From Cyclobacteriaceae bacterium (GTDB lineage: Bacteria > Bacteroidota > Bacteroidia > Cytophagales > Cyclobacteriaceae): a stretch of 50,714 nucleotides of DNA. Below, one piece after another: positions 17,970-27,103 of this stretch. The notes below the pieces were generated by a model. That model saw nothing but the letters and a program-made list of their open reading frames with translations. It searched no databases and was not told where the DNA came from. Where the stretch lies: NCBI GenBank assembly GCA_028285685.1, contig JANQOR010000018.1:1-50714 (forward strand), in the 5' to 3' direction. A program made the translations under genes and the position numbers. Numbering within the stretch: position 1 is the first letter of the stretch; the number at the start of each line of letters is the position of its first letter.

Positions 17970-18917
17970 CTATTTTAAGGTTAAATCTTCTAACAAAGTG
18001 CTTATGGCGTTTAAGAGAACAATTTGCTCTTTGATGAAAGAAACGTGATCAATTGTCCTTGAAAGCTTCGGTTCCATAAACTTTTTTCTCGTCGGAATCG
18101 CAATTTGTACTTGCTGATTTTCAAAATGAAAGGAGAGTGGTTGCTTAATAATCTTATCAGCGAGCAATTTCGAGTTAAGATTGTGTATTTTCTCAAGAAT
18201 AAAGGACTGAAGCACCTGTTTGGCAACTACCTCACTATCTGTATAGATCTCATAATTTTTCAAAGAAGGATGATCTAATTTGACCCTGGTCTTTCTTTCT
18301 TCTTTTGCCGTTTTGGATTTTCCCTTCAGGATCAACCAGATGCCGGTGGGAAACTTGGCTTGTAGATTAGCTTCATAAAAAATTCCTGAAAAAACCGGTA
18401 TGTGCTTTTTCGAGTCCTTTTCGACAACGACTTTCTTAAGAATAATCTCGGCAAATCGAATTGACACGCTATTTATCTCTCCAGTCACCAGGTCCTGGCA
18501 TTCATATGTGCTGAAAGGTGGGAAAAGTAAGCTGCTTATTGCCTCCATCCTGGGGATTTGGCCTTCATAATCATATTTGAAGGAGGGATCCAGGCCGCGA
18601 ATAATGTAAGGAGCAATATCCGCCGCGAACATCTTCTTGAATTGACTTTTTTTTCGCCGATTGACATAGAGAAAGACCATCAATGTTGCAAAAACGGTAA
18701 TCACATATCCAATGATGACTTGATCAAGATTTTGATCCGTTATGTAGTCAAAGCTGGAAACGTTCAAACGTATGATCAAAAAAGACCCTCCAAGTATTAA
18801 TATGGTCCAAAAAGCATATCTAAACGGCTCAACTTGATTAAAGAATTTGACGCGCTCCTCGTCCATTTCCTGGAGCTTGTTCTGGATGTCCTTGTATATT
18901 TTGGAAGCTTCAAGCAT
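17970..18917 (-). CDS. DUF3137-like membrane protein
   Basis: A 315-residue protein with a short cytoplasmic N-terminus, two membrane helices (about residues 33-50 and 66-85) and a soluble C-terminal domain. The sequence SGIFYEANLQAKFPTGIWLIL resembles the DUF3137 signature (F-GLFF.AD-NK). The family has no established function. It is the first gene of a two-gene unit with the VOC gene, and 35 bp separate it from the Dph6-like gene's stop, so all three may be cotranscribed. Confidence 0.7.
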   Translation of the reverse strand: MLEASKIYKDIQNKLQEMDEERVKFFNQVEPFRYAFWTILILGGSFLIIRLNVSSFDYITDQNLDQVIIGYVITVFATLMVFLYVNRRKKSQFKKMFAADIAPYIIRGLDPSFKYDYEGQIPRMEAISSLLFPPFSTYECQDLVTGEINSVSIRFAEIILKKVVVEKDSKKHIPVFSGIFYEANLQAKFPTGIWLILKGKSKTAKEERKTRVKLDHPSLKNYEIYTDSEVVAKQVLQSFILEKIHNLNSKLLADKIIKQPLSFHFENQQVQIAIPTRKKFMEPKLSRTIDHVSFIKEQIVLLNAISTLLEDLTLK

Positions 18918-18952
18918 TGCTATTATGCAGCCTCAATATAATCAAGCACTTG

Positions 18953-19669
18953 TTATTTTGGCAGAAGATCGCAAAACCAAAACCCCATTTTGTCTGGACA
19001 ACCAGCATCATTGGAATGATTTGGTGCATCATATTCACGAAAGACTTTTTTACCGACCTCAAATGAAACCGGCGAGCTAAAAAGTGGTCCGTCAAAGCAA
19101 AAGGTGTGAAATTCTCCATTTTCCCCACACGGGTCAACGCCCTGTGGTAGTTCATTCAGAAAGTTATGATCGATTTCCTTGCCAACGAATGTTTCGTCAA
19201 AGTACTCAGCTTTCGCCGCTACGACCACAGCTTTGAAGCCAATCGCAAGGAAATCTTTAATAAGAGTTCTCGTATTTTTCTTCCACAGTGGAAATTTGGC
19301 GACGATTCCAAGCTTGTTGAAATGATGCTCTCTGTATGACCGTAGATCCTCTAGGAAAATATCGCCAAAAGCTGTATGCGTATATCCATGCTCCTTGAGG
19401 TCCGAGATTTTCTTACTCATAATCTCTTCATACTCTTCCATTGTTGGTTGTTCGGGAAGGGAGATGATCGAAGAAGGTAGTCCAATTGCTTTGACCTGCA
19501 AATCCAGCAATTCCCTCCTTAGCCCATGCATAGACACCCGATCATAGTGAGCGTTTATTGTAGTCAGTAACCTGTCCACATGAAAGGCCTGGTCTTGACG
19601 CAAATAATGTAGGGCGAGTGCAGCATCCTTCCCGGTGCTCCAGTTAAAAAAAGTTTTGTGCTTTATCAC
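18953..19669 (-). CDS. Dph6-like PP-loop ATP-binding protein (diphthine--ammonia ligase family)
   Basis: A 238-residue adenine-nucleotide alpha-hydrolase fold. The PP-loop at 9-15 (NWSTGKD) binds ATP. The family motifs FGDIFLEDLR and VDPCGENGEFHTF are present. Eukaryotic and archaeal members amidate diphthine. Bacteria lack diphthamide, so the bacterial protein probably amidates or ligates another substrate. Length matches bacterial homologues. The first PP-loop residue is Ser-Thr-Gly in place of Ser-Gly-Gly, which is common in this subgroup. Confidence 0.88.
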   Translation of the reverse strand: MIKHKTFFNWSTGKDAALALHYLRQDQAFHVDRLLTTINAHYDRVSMHGLRRELLDLQVKAIGLPSSIISLPEQPTMEEYEEIMSKKISDLKEHGYTHTAFGDIFLEDLRSYREHHFNKLGIVAKFPLWKKNTRTLIKDFLAIGFKAVVVAAKAEYFDETFVGKEIDHNFLNELPQGVDPCGENGEFHTFCFDGPLFSSPVSFEVGKKVFREYDAPNHSNDAGCPDKMGFWFCDLLPK

Positions 19670-19674
19670 TAGTT

Positions 19675-19702
19675 AAAAAAGCCCCGACTTCTCGAGGCTT
19701 TT
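19675..19702 (-). terminator. Rho-independent terminator of the oligopeptidase gene
   Basis: AAAAGCC and GGCTTTT (19677-19683 with 19696-19702), plus an inner CGA/TCG pair and a CTTC loop, form a near-perfect hairpin with one mismatch. On the minus strand it is followed by a T run (plus-strand A at 19675-19680). It lies about 20 bp past the stop of the S9 peptidase. Confidence 0.8.
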
Positions 19703-19723
19703 CTGATTATCGTTTTATACCAT

Positions 19724-21886
19724 TTAGTCGCCACTCTCTAGATCTAGCAGGAAGGCATATTGTAGAGCGGTGGTCTTATAACGCTTAAACCGGCCCGAAG
19801 CGCCCCCATGGCCTGCATCCATATTTGTGTCGAGGATAAGAAGTTTGTTATCTGTTTTCTTATCTCTCAGTTTCGCTACCCATTTTGCTGGTTCCCAATA
19901 TTGCACCTGGGAGTCAAATAGACCTGTCGTTACCAACATATTTGGATAATCTTGTTCCGTCACTTGGTCATAAGGTGAATAGGACATCATATACTCATAA
20001 GATTCGAGGTTTTTCGGGTTACCCCATTCGTCAAACTCCCCGGTCGTCAAAGGGATGGACTCATCCCACATAGTAGATATCACATCAACAAAAGGAACTG
20101 CCGCAATGACTCCATTGTATAGCTCTGGATTCATGTTGACAACGGCGCCCATCAGCAATCCGCCCGCGCTTCCACCTAATGCGTACAGGTGATTCGCAGA
20201 GGTGTACTTTTCTTCAATGAGGAATTTTGAACAGTCTACGAAATCATTAAATGTATTTTTCTTCTTGAACATTTTTCCGTCTTCGTACCACTGTCGTCCC
20301 ATCATCGAACCGCCGCGAATATGTGCGATTGCAAAGGCGAACCCTCTATCCAGAAGGCTGAGCCGGTCCGATCTGAAAGAGGCGTCTATGGTACTTCCGT
20401 AAGAGCCATAAGCATATTGTAGTAGCGGACTGTTCCCATCTTTTTTAAAGCCCTTCTTGTAAACGATGGAGATCGGGACCTTCACACCATCACGAACAGT
20501 CGCCCAAACACGTTCTGACTGGTAATCATCTGGATTGTGACCACCAACTACTTCTTGTTGCTTCTTTAAGACTTTTTCCTTGGTCTCCATGTTATAGTCG
20601 AACGTGGAGCGTGGTGTTGTAAGCGATGTATATCCGAATCTCAAAGTCTTAGTGTTGAACTCTGCATTTGTCGAGATATAGGCAGAATAGGCCGGCTCAC
20701 CAAAGTCAAGGTAATGCTCTTTACCATTCGCCTGATCAATGACCCGCAAGTTGGTTAAGCCTTCTTTTCGTTCATCTATGACCATGAAGTTGTCGAATAA
20801 CTCCAGCCCTTCAATAAGGACATTTTCGCGATGCGGTATGACTTCCTTCCAGTTCTCCATGTCGGTGGCGTTGACTGAAGTTTCCATCAATCGGAAATTC
20901 TGTGCATCCCAGTTGGTGACGATGTAAAACTTATCTTCAAAATGATCGATGCTATATTCATGTTTGGTTCCGCGCGGAGTAAACTGCTTAAAGCCAGCAT
21001 CTGGATTGTCGGCATCGATGATCCTGTAGTCACTTACAAGTGTATGCCAACTACCAATGATGATGTACTTCTTGGATTTGGACTTATACACCCAGTTGTA
21101 GTAGGTGTCATCTTTTTCGTGATAGACCAGCTTGTCTTGGGAAACATCGCTGCCCAACTTATGACACAGTACTTTTTCAGGTAGAAGTGTGATCTTGTTT
21201 TTGGTCCCATAAAAGAATGTGCTGTTATCATTAGCCCATGCGGCAGCTCCAGATGTATTTTCAATTCTATCCTCATAAAACTCACCAGTTTCAAGGTTCT
21301 TGAAGCGCATGGTGTAAATCCTTCTACTTAAAGTGTCCTCGCCAAATGCCAGAATTTTATTGTCAGGGCTCACACTAAGGCCAGAAGTAGCATAGTATGC
21401 GTAACCTTCCGCCAACTCGTTCACATTGATCATGACTTCCTCTTCTTTGTCCAGATTACCTTTTTTGCGACAGTGAATGGGATATTCTCCGCCCTCCTCA
21501 TACCGGGTGTAATACCAATATCCATTTGAGAAGTAGGGCACAGATTCATCATCCTTTTTTATTCTTCCTACCATTTCATCATACAATTCCTGTTGGAGAT
21601 CTTCGGTATGAGACATGACCTTCTTGGTGAAGTCGTTCTCCTCAGTCAGATAATTCAAAACTTTTTGTGTATGCTGATCTGAAGTTTCTGCATTTTTTTG
21701 GTCATCTGTTAACCGCATCCAGAAGTAAGGATCGATCCTTGTTTGTCCGTGTTCTGTTAACAGGGTATCCGCCTTTTCAGCGACGGGTGCGTCTGGTCTC
21801 ATGGAAATTTCTTCTTTTTTTGGTTGATTGGTACAGGCTGCAAACAAAAGTATTGCGAGTAACACCGGTATCGTTGATTTATTCAT
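19724..21886 (-). CDS. ptrB: S9 prolyl-oligopeptidase family lipoprotein, oligopeptidase B-like
   Basis: About 720 residues. An N-terminal lipoprotein signal ending LLFAAC is followed by the seven-bladed propeller and a C-terminal hydrolase domain. The catalytic triad is visible as Ser about 573 in GGSAGG, Asp about 658 in TGLFDSQV and His about 693 in DAGHGG. HIRGGSMMGRQWYEDGK is the oligopeptidase B signature, which implies cleavage after basic residues of short peptides. The lipobox places the enzyme in the cell envelope, unlike the cytoplasmic E. coli enzyme. I chose the ATG at 21886, since the upstream ATG adds only eight non-conserved residues. Confidence 0.93.
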   Translation of the reverse strand: MNKSTIPVLLAILLFAACTNQPKKEEISMRPDAPVAEKADTLLTEHGQTRIDPYFWMRLTDDQKNAETSDQHTQKVLNYLTEENDFTKKVMSHTEDLQQELYDEMVGRIKKDDESVPYFSNGYWYYTRYEEGGEYPIHCRKKGNLDKEEEVMINVNELAEGYAYYATSGLSVSPDNKILAFGEDTLSRRIYTMRFKNLETGEFYEDRIENTSGAAAWANDNSTFFYGTKNKITLLPEKVLCHKLGSDVSQDKLVYHEKDDTYYNWVYKSKSKKYIIIGSWHTLVSDYRIIDADNPDAGFKQFTPRGTKHEYSIDHFEDKFYIVTNWDAQNFRLMETSVNATDMENWKEVIPHRENVLIEGLELFDNFMVIDERKEGLTNLRVIDQANGKEHYLDFGEPAYSAYISTNAEFNTKTLRFGYTSLTTPRSTFDYNMETKEKVLKKQQEVVGGHNPDDYQSERVWATVRDGVKVPISIVYKKGFKKDGNSPLLQYAYGSYGSTIDASFRSDRLSLLDRGFAFAIAHIRGGSMMGRQWYEDGKMFKKKNTFNDFVDCSKFLIEEKYTSANHLYALGGSAGGLLMGAVVNMNPELYNGVIAAVPFVDVISTMWDESIPLTTGEFDEWGNPKNLESYEYMMSYSPYDQVTEQDYPNMLVTTGLFDSQVQYWEPAKWVAKLRDKKTDNKLLILDTNMDAGHGGASGRFKRYKTTALQYAFLLDLESGD

Positions 21887-22072
21887 CGTTTGTGATTTTG
21901 AGAGCGGCAATTTCTCAATTACGACTGTATTTTCCTAGTGCGATCTACACAATTGGCCCTTAGCTCTAGCAAAGTCGGGGTGAGGAGGATGCAACTAAAC
22001 TTGGCAATTCTTCATCATTATATCGAGCCAAATAAATAATCCAAATTTTTCAAAACCAAAACCTCAAAACCA

Positions 22073-23011
22073 ATGAATAAGAAGTGGCTAATTGTATTGC
22101 TGTTTTTTCTTTCGGAAACAGCAATGGCTCAACTATTGACGAAAGGAATTGAACTTTATGAAGCTGGTAAACTTGAAGAAGCAGAGCGCTTTTTCAGTAA
22201 AAATGCTTCTACTGAACAGTCGATGTATTATCTGGGAAGAATAGCGTTTGACAAGGAGGAGTTTCGAAAAGCAGCTGATTATTTTGAAGATGTAATTGAG
22301 ATGAATGATCGAAAGGCTGACTATTACGTTTGGCTTGGAAACTCGATCGGGAGCTATGCAGGGGAGTCGAATTTCTTCAAGCAGGGAATCCTGGCACCAA
22401 AGATCAAGTCTGCCTATGAAAAAGCCGTCGCGCTTGACCCTAAGAATGTTGATGGACATTGGGGTTTGATTGAATACTACACACAGGCCCCCGGCGTCTT
22501 GGGAGGAAGTTGGGAAAAGGCCGAGGAAACTGCAAGAATTATCAAGGGTTTAGATGTGCTGGAAGGTCATAGTGCCTTAGCGACAGTGTACCAGCGCCAG
22601 GAGGAATTTGACAAAGCCGAAAAGGAATACATTGCTGCTGCTGAATACGATAAGCGAAGATTGTTAAATCTGGGTTTTTACTATCAGGGTCGTGAAAAAT
22701 ACGATCAGGCATTTACCGCTTTTGAATCAGCCTATGAACATGATCCCGAAAACATGAGTGCCTTGTACCAGATTGGCCGTACTAGTGCCCTTTCCGGTAA
22801 GCAATCAGAAAAGGGAATCAAAAGCCTTCAGAAGTACCTTGATACGGAATGGCAGGAGGGAACTCCTTCGCATGCCGGAGCGCTTATGCGATTAGGTATG
22901 ATCTACGAAAAAATGGGAGACAAGCCAAATGCAGTGGATCACTACGAACGCTCACTGGCGCAAGACCCGGAAATGGCGCAAGCAAAAGAAGGACTCAGTC
23001 GTTTAAAGTAA
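22073..23011 (+). CDS. Periplasmic tetratricopeptide-repeat protein
   Basis: A 312-residue protein with a signal peptide cleaved after ETAMA, then consecutive TPR units. Typical lines are GIELYEAGKLEEAERFFSKN, GREKYDQAFTAFESAYEHDPEN and MGDKPNAVDHYERSLAQDPE. TPR proteins of this kind are scaffolds. No catalytic domain is present. The gene stands alone upstream of the sigma factor at 23090, with a 78-bp gap. Partner unknown. Confidence 0.85.
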   Translation: MNKKWLIVLLFFLSETAMAQLLTKGIELYEAGKLEEAERFFSKNASTEQSMYYLGRIAFDKEEFRKAADYFEDVIEMNDRKADYYVWLGNSIGSYAGESNFFKQGILAPKIKSAYEKAVALDPKNVDGHWGLIEYYTQAPGVLGGSWEKAEETARIIKGLDVLEGHSALATVYQRQEEFDKAEKEYIAAAEYDKRRLLNLGFYYQGREKYDQAFTAFESAYEHDPENMSALYQIGRTSALSGKQSEKGIKSLQKYLDTEWQEGTPSHAGALMRLGMIYEKMGDKPNAVDHYERSLAQDPEMAQAKEGLSRLK

Positions 23012-23089
23012 AAACCCAGTTTATAGTGGGTGATCCTTGACTGAAGGCTTTCGATAACCATTTTCCACAATTTTCGTCTGTTAGTCTTC

Positions 23090-23590
23090 ATGGAAGAATT
23101 GCGATCGAAGATTACCCACTTTTTGAGATCACGGGTGAATGATGAGGACCTGATCAAAGACCTTGTCCAGGACACAGTGTTGAAGGTCCTCACAAAAGGG
23201 AACAACATGGATATCCGAAACCTGGAGGCATGGGCTGTTCAAATAGCAAAGAACGCGCTGATCGATCACTACAGGCGTGCCAACAAGAACCTTCCAGAGA
23301 ACTTCAATTCGATTGGAGAATACAATTATTTGACGGATGAGATATTAACCTGCCAAAAGCAATTTATTGACGAGCTGGATCCTGAATCCAGATATCTGAT
23401 CAATGAGATTGACATTAAGGGTAAAAGTCAGAAAGATGTGGCGGGTATTATGGGCATCGCGTATCCAAGTCTTCGTTCGAAAATTCAACGTGCCAGAAAG
23501 CGGATAAAGCAGCGTTTTGAAGAAACTTGTGAATTCGAATATGACGCAGCAGGTAGTATCGTGTGTTGCTGGGAAAAAGCCTGTCCGTAA
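23090..23590 (+). CDS. SigZ-like ECF RNA polymerase sigma factor
   Basis: A 166-residue sigma-70-family protein. Region 2 includes DEDLIKDLVQDTVLKVL and LEAWAVQIAKNALIDHYRR. Region 4 is DIKGKSQKDVAGIMGIAYPSLRSKIQRARKRIKQRF. After region 4 comes a cysteine-bearing tail, with one Cys at about residue 150, then a CC pair and a final Cys two residues from the end. SigZ-type factors have a similar Cys-rich tail, so I infer a redox- or metal-sensitive sigma factor. No anti-sigma gene follows. The next gene encodes a Cys-rich secreted protein. Confidence 0.88.
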   Translation: MEELRSKITHFLRSRVNDEDLIKDLVQDTVLKVLTKGNNMDIRNLEAWAVQIAKNALIDHYRRANKNLPENFNSIGEYNYLTDEILTCQKQFIDELDPESRYLINEIDIKGKSQKDVAGIMGIAYPSLRSKIQRARKRIKQRFEETCEFEYDAAGSIVCCWEKACP

Positions 23591-23647
23591 AATAATTTGC
23601 ATCATTTTTCACTTTGATCGTCTTCAGGTAAAAACGAATACATTACC

Positions 23648-24031
23648 ATGAAACGATTGTTAATACCTTTTCTTTTTTTATTTTTCATTGCAGGAGCGTT
23701 TGCTCAGGATACGAAGGGTGCAAAACCTGATTGTCAGCCTAAGAGCTGCAGTAAAACTGAAAAGAAATCCTGTGGTCCGACAGATACCAAGTTGGGCGAA
23801 GCAAAGGTGATTATTGAGTTACGCAAAGATATCCAGGAACTGAAAAGTGAAGTTGGGTTGTTGGGAAAAATCGATGCCGGGATCTCTGATGAGGAAAGCC
23901 TTACCATCCTGATTGATGAAATGAAGCAAATAACAGAGGCAAAAGGCATTGAATTTCCGGAACTGAGGGCGTCCAATGCTGGCAAAGTTGCCGACTTGCG
24001 AAAACTAGTGGGTGAGGTAAACAGCAAATAA
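23648..24031 (+). CDS. Secreted protein with N-terminal Cys cluster and helical body
   Basis: A 127-residue protein with a signal peptide ending AGAFAQ. The mature N-terminus has three Cys spaced C-x4-C-x6-C (CQPKSCSKTEKKSCG), followed by a charged helical region (ELRKDIQELKSEVGLL). It is not recognised. It is in a tight plus-strand run with the SigZ-like gene upstream and a membrane protein gene downstream in the same reading frame after one stop. Metal binding by the Cys cluster is a guess. Confidence 0.65.
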   Translation: MKRLLIPFLFLFFIAGAFAQDTKGAKPDCQPKSCSKTEKKSCGPTDTKLGEAKVIIELRKDIQELKSEVGLLGKIDAGISDEESLTILIDEMKQITEAKGIEFPELRASNAGKVADLRKLVGEVNSK

Positions 24032-24043
24032 AGACGAGATCCC

Positions 24044-25057
24044 TTGAAAAAATCCTTGATAAGCGTCTATGTAGGCGCTTCTTTTTTGACCCTTGCGGCA
24101 AGCGGCGTGTACGCCTTTTTCGCTGGGTATTCTTCTACTAACGTATTTGTTCATGTGCTCTTCGGGTGGCTTTTTTTGTTTGGAGTTGTTTTTCATTTAC
24201 GTAATAACATTTCGTCCCTTTTTCGCTATTTCAAAAGAGTGGACACAAGAATTGTACTTGTTTGTATTTCAGCACTGGTCTTTGCCATTTTTGCCGGTTT
24301 TTCCCCAATCGAACGAATTCAGGATTGGTATAAAGAGTACAAAATAGCACTCCCAAGAGAACAATCCGAGGAGTTTGTTCTCTACGATTTTTCAACGGAA
24401 TCAGGGCATAAGATCGAACTGGAAATTCTTGCTGGCGAGCATTTTTGGTTTCCGCAGATGAGCATTTGGATAGAGGACACATTAGGGAACTATGTCGAGA
24501 GCTTGATGGTGACCTACTCGACTTCCAAAGGCGTCTTCTATAGTGGCAGAACCAAGTACAACTTTAAACAGTTAGATAAAAGCTTGGATACAGGACTGAG
24601 AAAGATCCGAGTGGACGCGCTACCGTATTGGTCGCATAAAAGAGGAGTGAAGTACCAAGATGGATATTTTTCACCACCTCCGGATCAGCCATTGCCGGAC
24701 GGAATAACGGGAGCTACGCCGCAGGGAAGTTTAAAGTTGAAGTTAACCACAGATTCACTATCACACTTTAGAATACTCCTGGAGGTCAACGTGGCCTTTG
24801 ATGACAATGAGTATTTTTCAGAATTTGACTACCCCGACGATACCTTATATCATGGTGGCGCGGGACTGCTCGGTCAACCATCACTAGTTTATAGTTCCAT
24901 GGTTGCCATTGATGATGGTAAAAAATACTATTTGATGGATCCAATTGGTCACGGACATCACTCCGGCCAGACCGGGGAGTTATTCAGAACCCTGGAACGG
25001 TTAACCACCGCAACTCAAATTTTTGAGCGTGTCATAGTTAAATTGGAGTCGAAATAG
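24044..25057 (+). CDS. Membrane protein with DUF2271-like periplasmic domain
   Basis: A 337-residue protein with about three N-terminal membrane helices (to about residue 90) containing His residues (FVHVLFGW, FHLRNN) like heme-binding cytochrome-b-type helices. It continues into an extracytoplasmic domain with MSIWIEDTLGNYVESLMV and VDALPYWSHKRG, similar in my memory to DUF2271 proteins of the thiamine-biosynthesis-lipoprotein/FMN group. It uses a TTG start, because the in-frame stop of the previous gene lies 12 bp upstream. Function unknown. A link to redox chemistry is inferred from His content and the neighbouring Cys proteins. Confidence 0.6.
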   Translation: MKKSLISVYVGASFLTLAASGVYAFFAGYSSTNVFVHVLFGWLFLFGVVFHLRNNISSLFRYFKRVDTRIVLVCISALVFAIFAGFSPIERIQDWYKEYKIALPREQSEEFVLYDFSTESGHKIELEILAGEHFWFPQMSIWIEDTLGNYVESLMVTYSTSKGVFYSGRTKYNFKQLDKSLDTGLRKIRVDALPYWSHKRGVKYQDGYFSPPPDQPLPDGITGATPQGSLKLKLTTDSLSHFRILLEVNVAFDDNEYFSEFDYPDDTLYHGGAGLLGQPSLVYSSMVAIDDGKKYYLMDPIGHGHHSGQTGELFRTLERLTTATQIFERVIVKLESK

Positions 25058-25109
25058 ACTGAATCCTTCGCTCAATTTTGGCGTAGATTCTAGTTGTAGA
25101 CTTCCAAAC

Positions 25110-25910
25110 ATGCAATTTTTCAGCGTACAAAGTAAGATACATACCTATCCATGGAGAGCGATAGCTTTGATCGCATTGGTGCTTTTGATTCTGATTGGTT
25201 GCTTCTTAGCTCAGCGATATGTGAGAGTCACATTTCGGGATCTGAGCTTTGATTGGTTGCTGGAGATCCGCCGTAGTTCATTCGTCATTTTGTCCCTGAT
25301 ACTGTTTTCACCAATTGTATTTTTTCTCAAGACTAAGTTCCCTTTTCATAAGAGGCGTCTTACAAGGAATTTTGCCTGGCATTTTACATTCGGGATCTTG
25401 TTTGCTCTAGCACACCTGGTTTTTGTATCCACCGTAAATGCCGGATTAAGTGTGTCAATTTCCTCAAAGGTATTTTTAAATTTCTTCCACCTGGAGGTAC
25501 TCTGCTACTGGTTGATATTAGCTGTAGCTCACGTAAGTTTTGAAGACGCAAGTCCACAAGCAGGATCAATCCCCAAAAAGAAGACGTTATCAGTTCTCAA
25601 AAATGGGATTCTGGCAGAAGTACCTTTTGAGCAGATCCAAAAAATCCAGGCATATGATCACTATTGTCAGATTTTCACTGTTTCTGATCAGTATATAATT
25701 AGATCTTCGATCAGTAGGATGAATGAAGTTCTTTCGGATGAAGGTTTTGTGCGTGTTCATCGCTCCTGGATTGTGAATACGATGATGATCGAGAGAATTA
25801 GTCGTGGGCCCACTGGACTTTGTGTTCAATTGAAAAACGGCAATCGGATAAACATTGGAAGAACCTATCTACGGCCCGTGAAGTCCCTACTTCGGTCATT
25901 GGCGACATAA
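25110..25910 (+). CDS. Membrane-anchored LytTR transcriptional regulator
   Basis: A 266-residue protein with four membrane helices in the first about 140 residues and a C-terminal LytTR DNA-binding domain. The domain has EQIQKIQAYDHYCQIFT, SRMNEVLSDEGFVRVHRSWIVN and INIGRTYLRPVKSLL. The phosphoacceptor receiver found in LytR-type response regulators is absent. The signal would be received by the membrane part. The gene follows the SigZ/membrane gene group by 52 bp and precedes the hydrolase gene, so it may control that block. Confidence 0.88.
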   Translation: MQFFSVQSKIHTYPWRAIALIALVLLILIGCFLAQRYVRVTFRDLSFDWLLEIRRSSFVILSLILFSPIVFFLKTKFPFHKRRLTRNFAWHFTFGILFALAHLVFVSTVNAGLSVSISSKVFLNFFHLEVLCYWLILAVAHVSFEDASPQAGSIPKKKTLSVLKNGILAEVPFEQIQKIQAYDHYCQIFTVSDQYIIRSSISRMNEVLSDEGFVRVHRSWIVNTMMIERISRGPTGLCVQLKNGNRINIGRTYLRPVKSLLRSLAT

Positions 25911-25967
25911 ATGTGTCGTTGACGTCTTTCCAAAGAAAAGTTTGTTCGCTGACCCTACTTTTAGGAA

Positions 25968-27083
25968 ATGCGTTTAGCAATTGCTTGTCTACTGGCTTTC
26001 CATATGGGTTTCGGTCAAAACGAACCTTCATTATGGAAAGGAATAGTTCCAGGACCTTTTTCGGTTGGGTTTAAAGAAATTTATCGTGTAGACAGTACAC
26101 GGCAATTCGGTGAGCGGCTGGTGCGTCCGATGCAAATAGGAGTGTGGTACCCTGCTTCGGTTGGTAGCACGGAAAGAAAAGTTACGGTTGGAGATTATTT
26201 CGGTATGGACGCTCGCGAACTGGGTTTCCTGGAAGTGAGCGACAGCCTAAAGGAGATACAGATGCGTTTTCTTACAAGGTACGGAGCGAGTAGAATGGAG
26301 CTTGATAAGCTACTTGACACAAACTCTTTGGCTCGTTTTGGTGCGAGCCCGATATACGAAAAATTTCCGGTCATTGTATTTGTTCAAGGTGGTGGGCGCC
26401 CGGCAAGATCAACATTTCTGATGTCTGAGTTTCTGGCCAGCAATGGCTATGTCGTGGTGACAATGCCTCATATCGGATCGAATGCCCAGCGCCCGGAGAG
26501 GGGTCCGAAACGGTACCAGACTCAATTGTCGGACCTGGAGTACCTGATAAAAGAAACAGAGAAAATGCCATTCGTGGATACATCACGCCTGATTCTAATG
26601 TCTTTTTCCACTGCTGCTGAAACATTGTTTCTATACCAATCCAAAAGCCTGAATGCTAATGCGCTTGTTACACTTGATGGCGTGCCGGATATCGAATTGT
26701 TAAAACAATTTCCTGAATTTAAATCAGAGCGTATTTCAATTCCGATTTTGTTTATCCGTAGCAACCACGGCAAGAAAATGACACTCGTGGAAGCCGAAAG
26801 CGACAGAGACCTTCAATTGCTCTTCAACGCATCAGAAAGAATTAGCCTCCGGATGATGGAGTTAAATCATCCTGAATTGCTGTCGATTGGTATGATGCTC
26901 GCGGTCGTACCGAAATTGACTCGTTTTTCACCCATCGGCGACATTGAAGGGTCTCACATACTCATGAATAAGTGTACTCTGCAGTTCCTTCAAAAAGTGT
27001 TAGAAAATGAAACACTCGAATCATTCCAACTAGACACCTTGTCACGTAGCCTGGGGGTCATTAACTATTATCCGGACAGATAA
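25968..27083 (+). CDS. Secreted alpha/beta hydrolase with atypical nucleophile elbow
   Basis: A 371-residue protein with a signal peptide (MRLAIACLLAFHMGFGQ) and an alpha/beta-hydrolase fold similar to dienelactone/PAF-acetylhydrolase-like proteins. Examples are FPVIVFVQGGG (oxyanion strand) and YVVVTMPHIGS. The nucleophile elbow is MSFSTAAE, in place of the usual GxSxG. Ser is still central, but both glycines are replaced by Ser and Ala. His candidates exist at the C-terminus (GSHILM). The enzyme could be active or a degenerate binding protein. Substrate unknown. Confidence 0.75.
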   Translation: MRLAIACLLAFHMGFGQNEPSLWKGIVPGPFSVGFKEIYRVDSTRQFGERLVRPMQIGVWYPASVGSTERKVTVGDYFGMDARELGFLEVSDSLKEIQMRFLTRYGASRMELDKLLDTNSLARFGASPIYEKFPVIVFVQGGGRPARSTFLMSEFLASNGYVVVTMPHIGSNAQRPERGPKRYQTQLSDLEYLIKETEKMPFVDTSRLILMSFSTAAETLFLYQSKSLNANALVTLDGVPDIELLKQFPEFKSERISIPILFIRSNHGKKMTLVEAESDRDLQLLFNASERISLRMMELNHPELLSIGMMLAVVPKLTRFSPIGDIEGSHILMNKCTLQFLQKVLENETLESFQLDTLSRSLGVINYYPDR

Positions 27084-27103
27084 CTAGCTATGAAGACGAC
27101 TCT

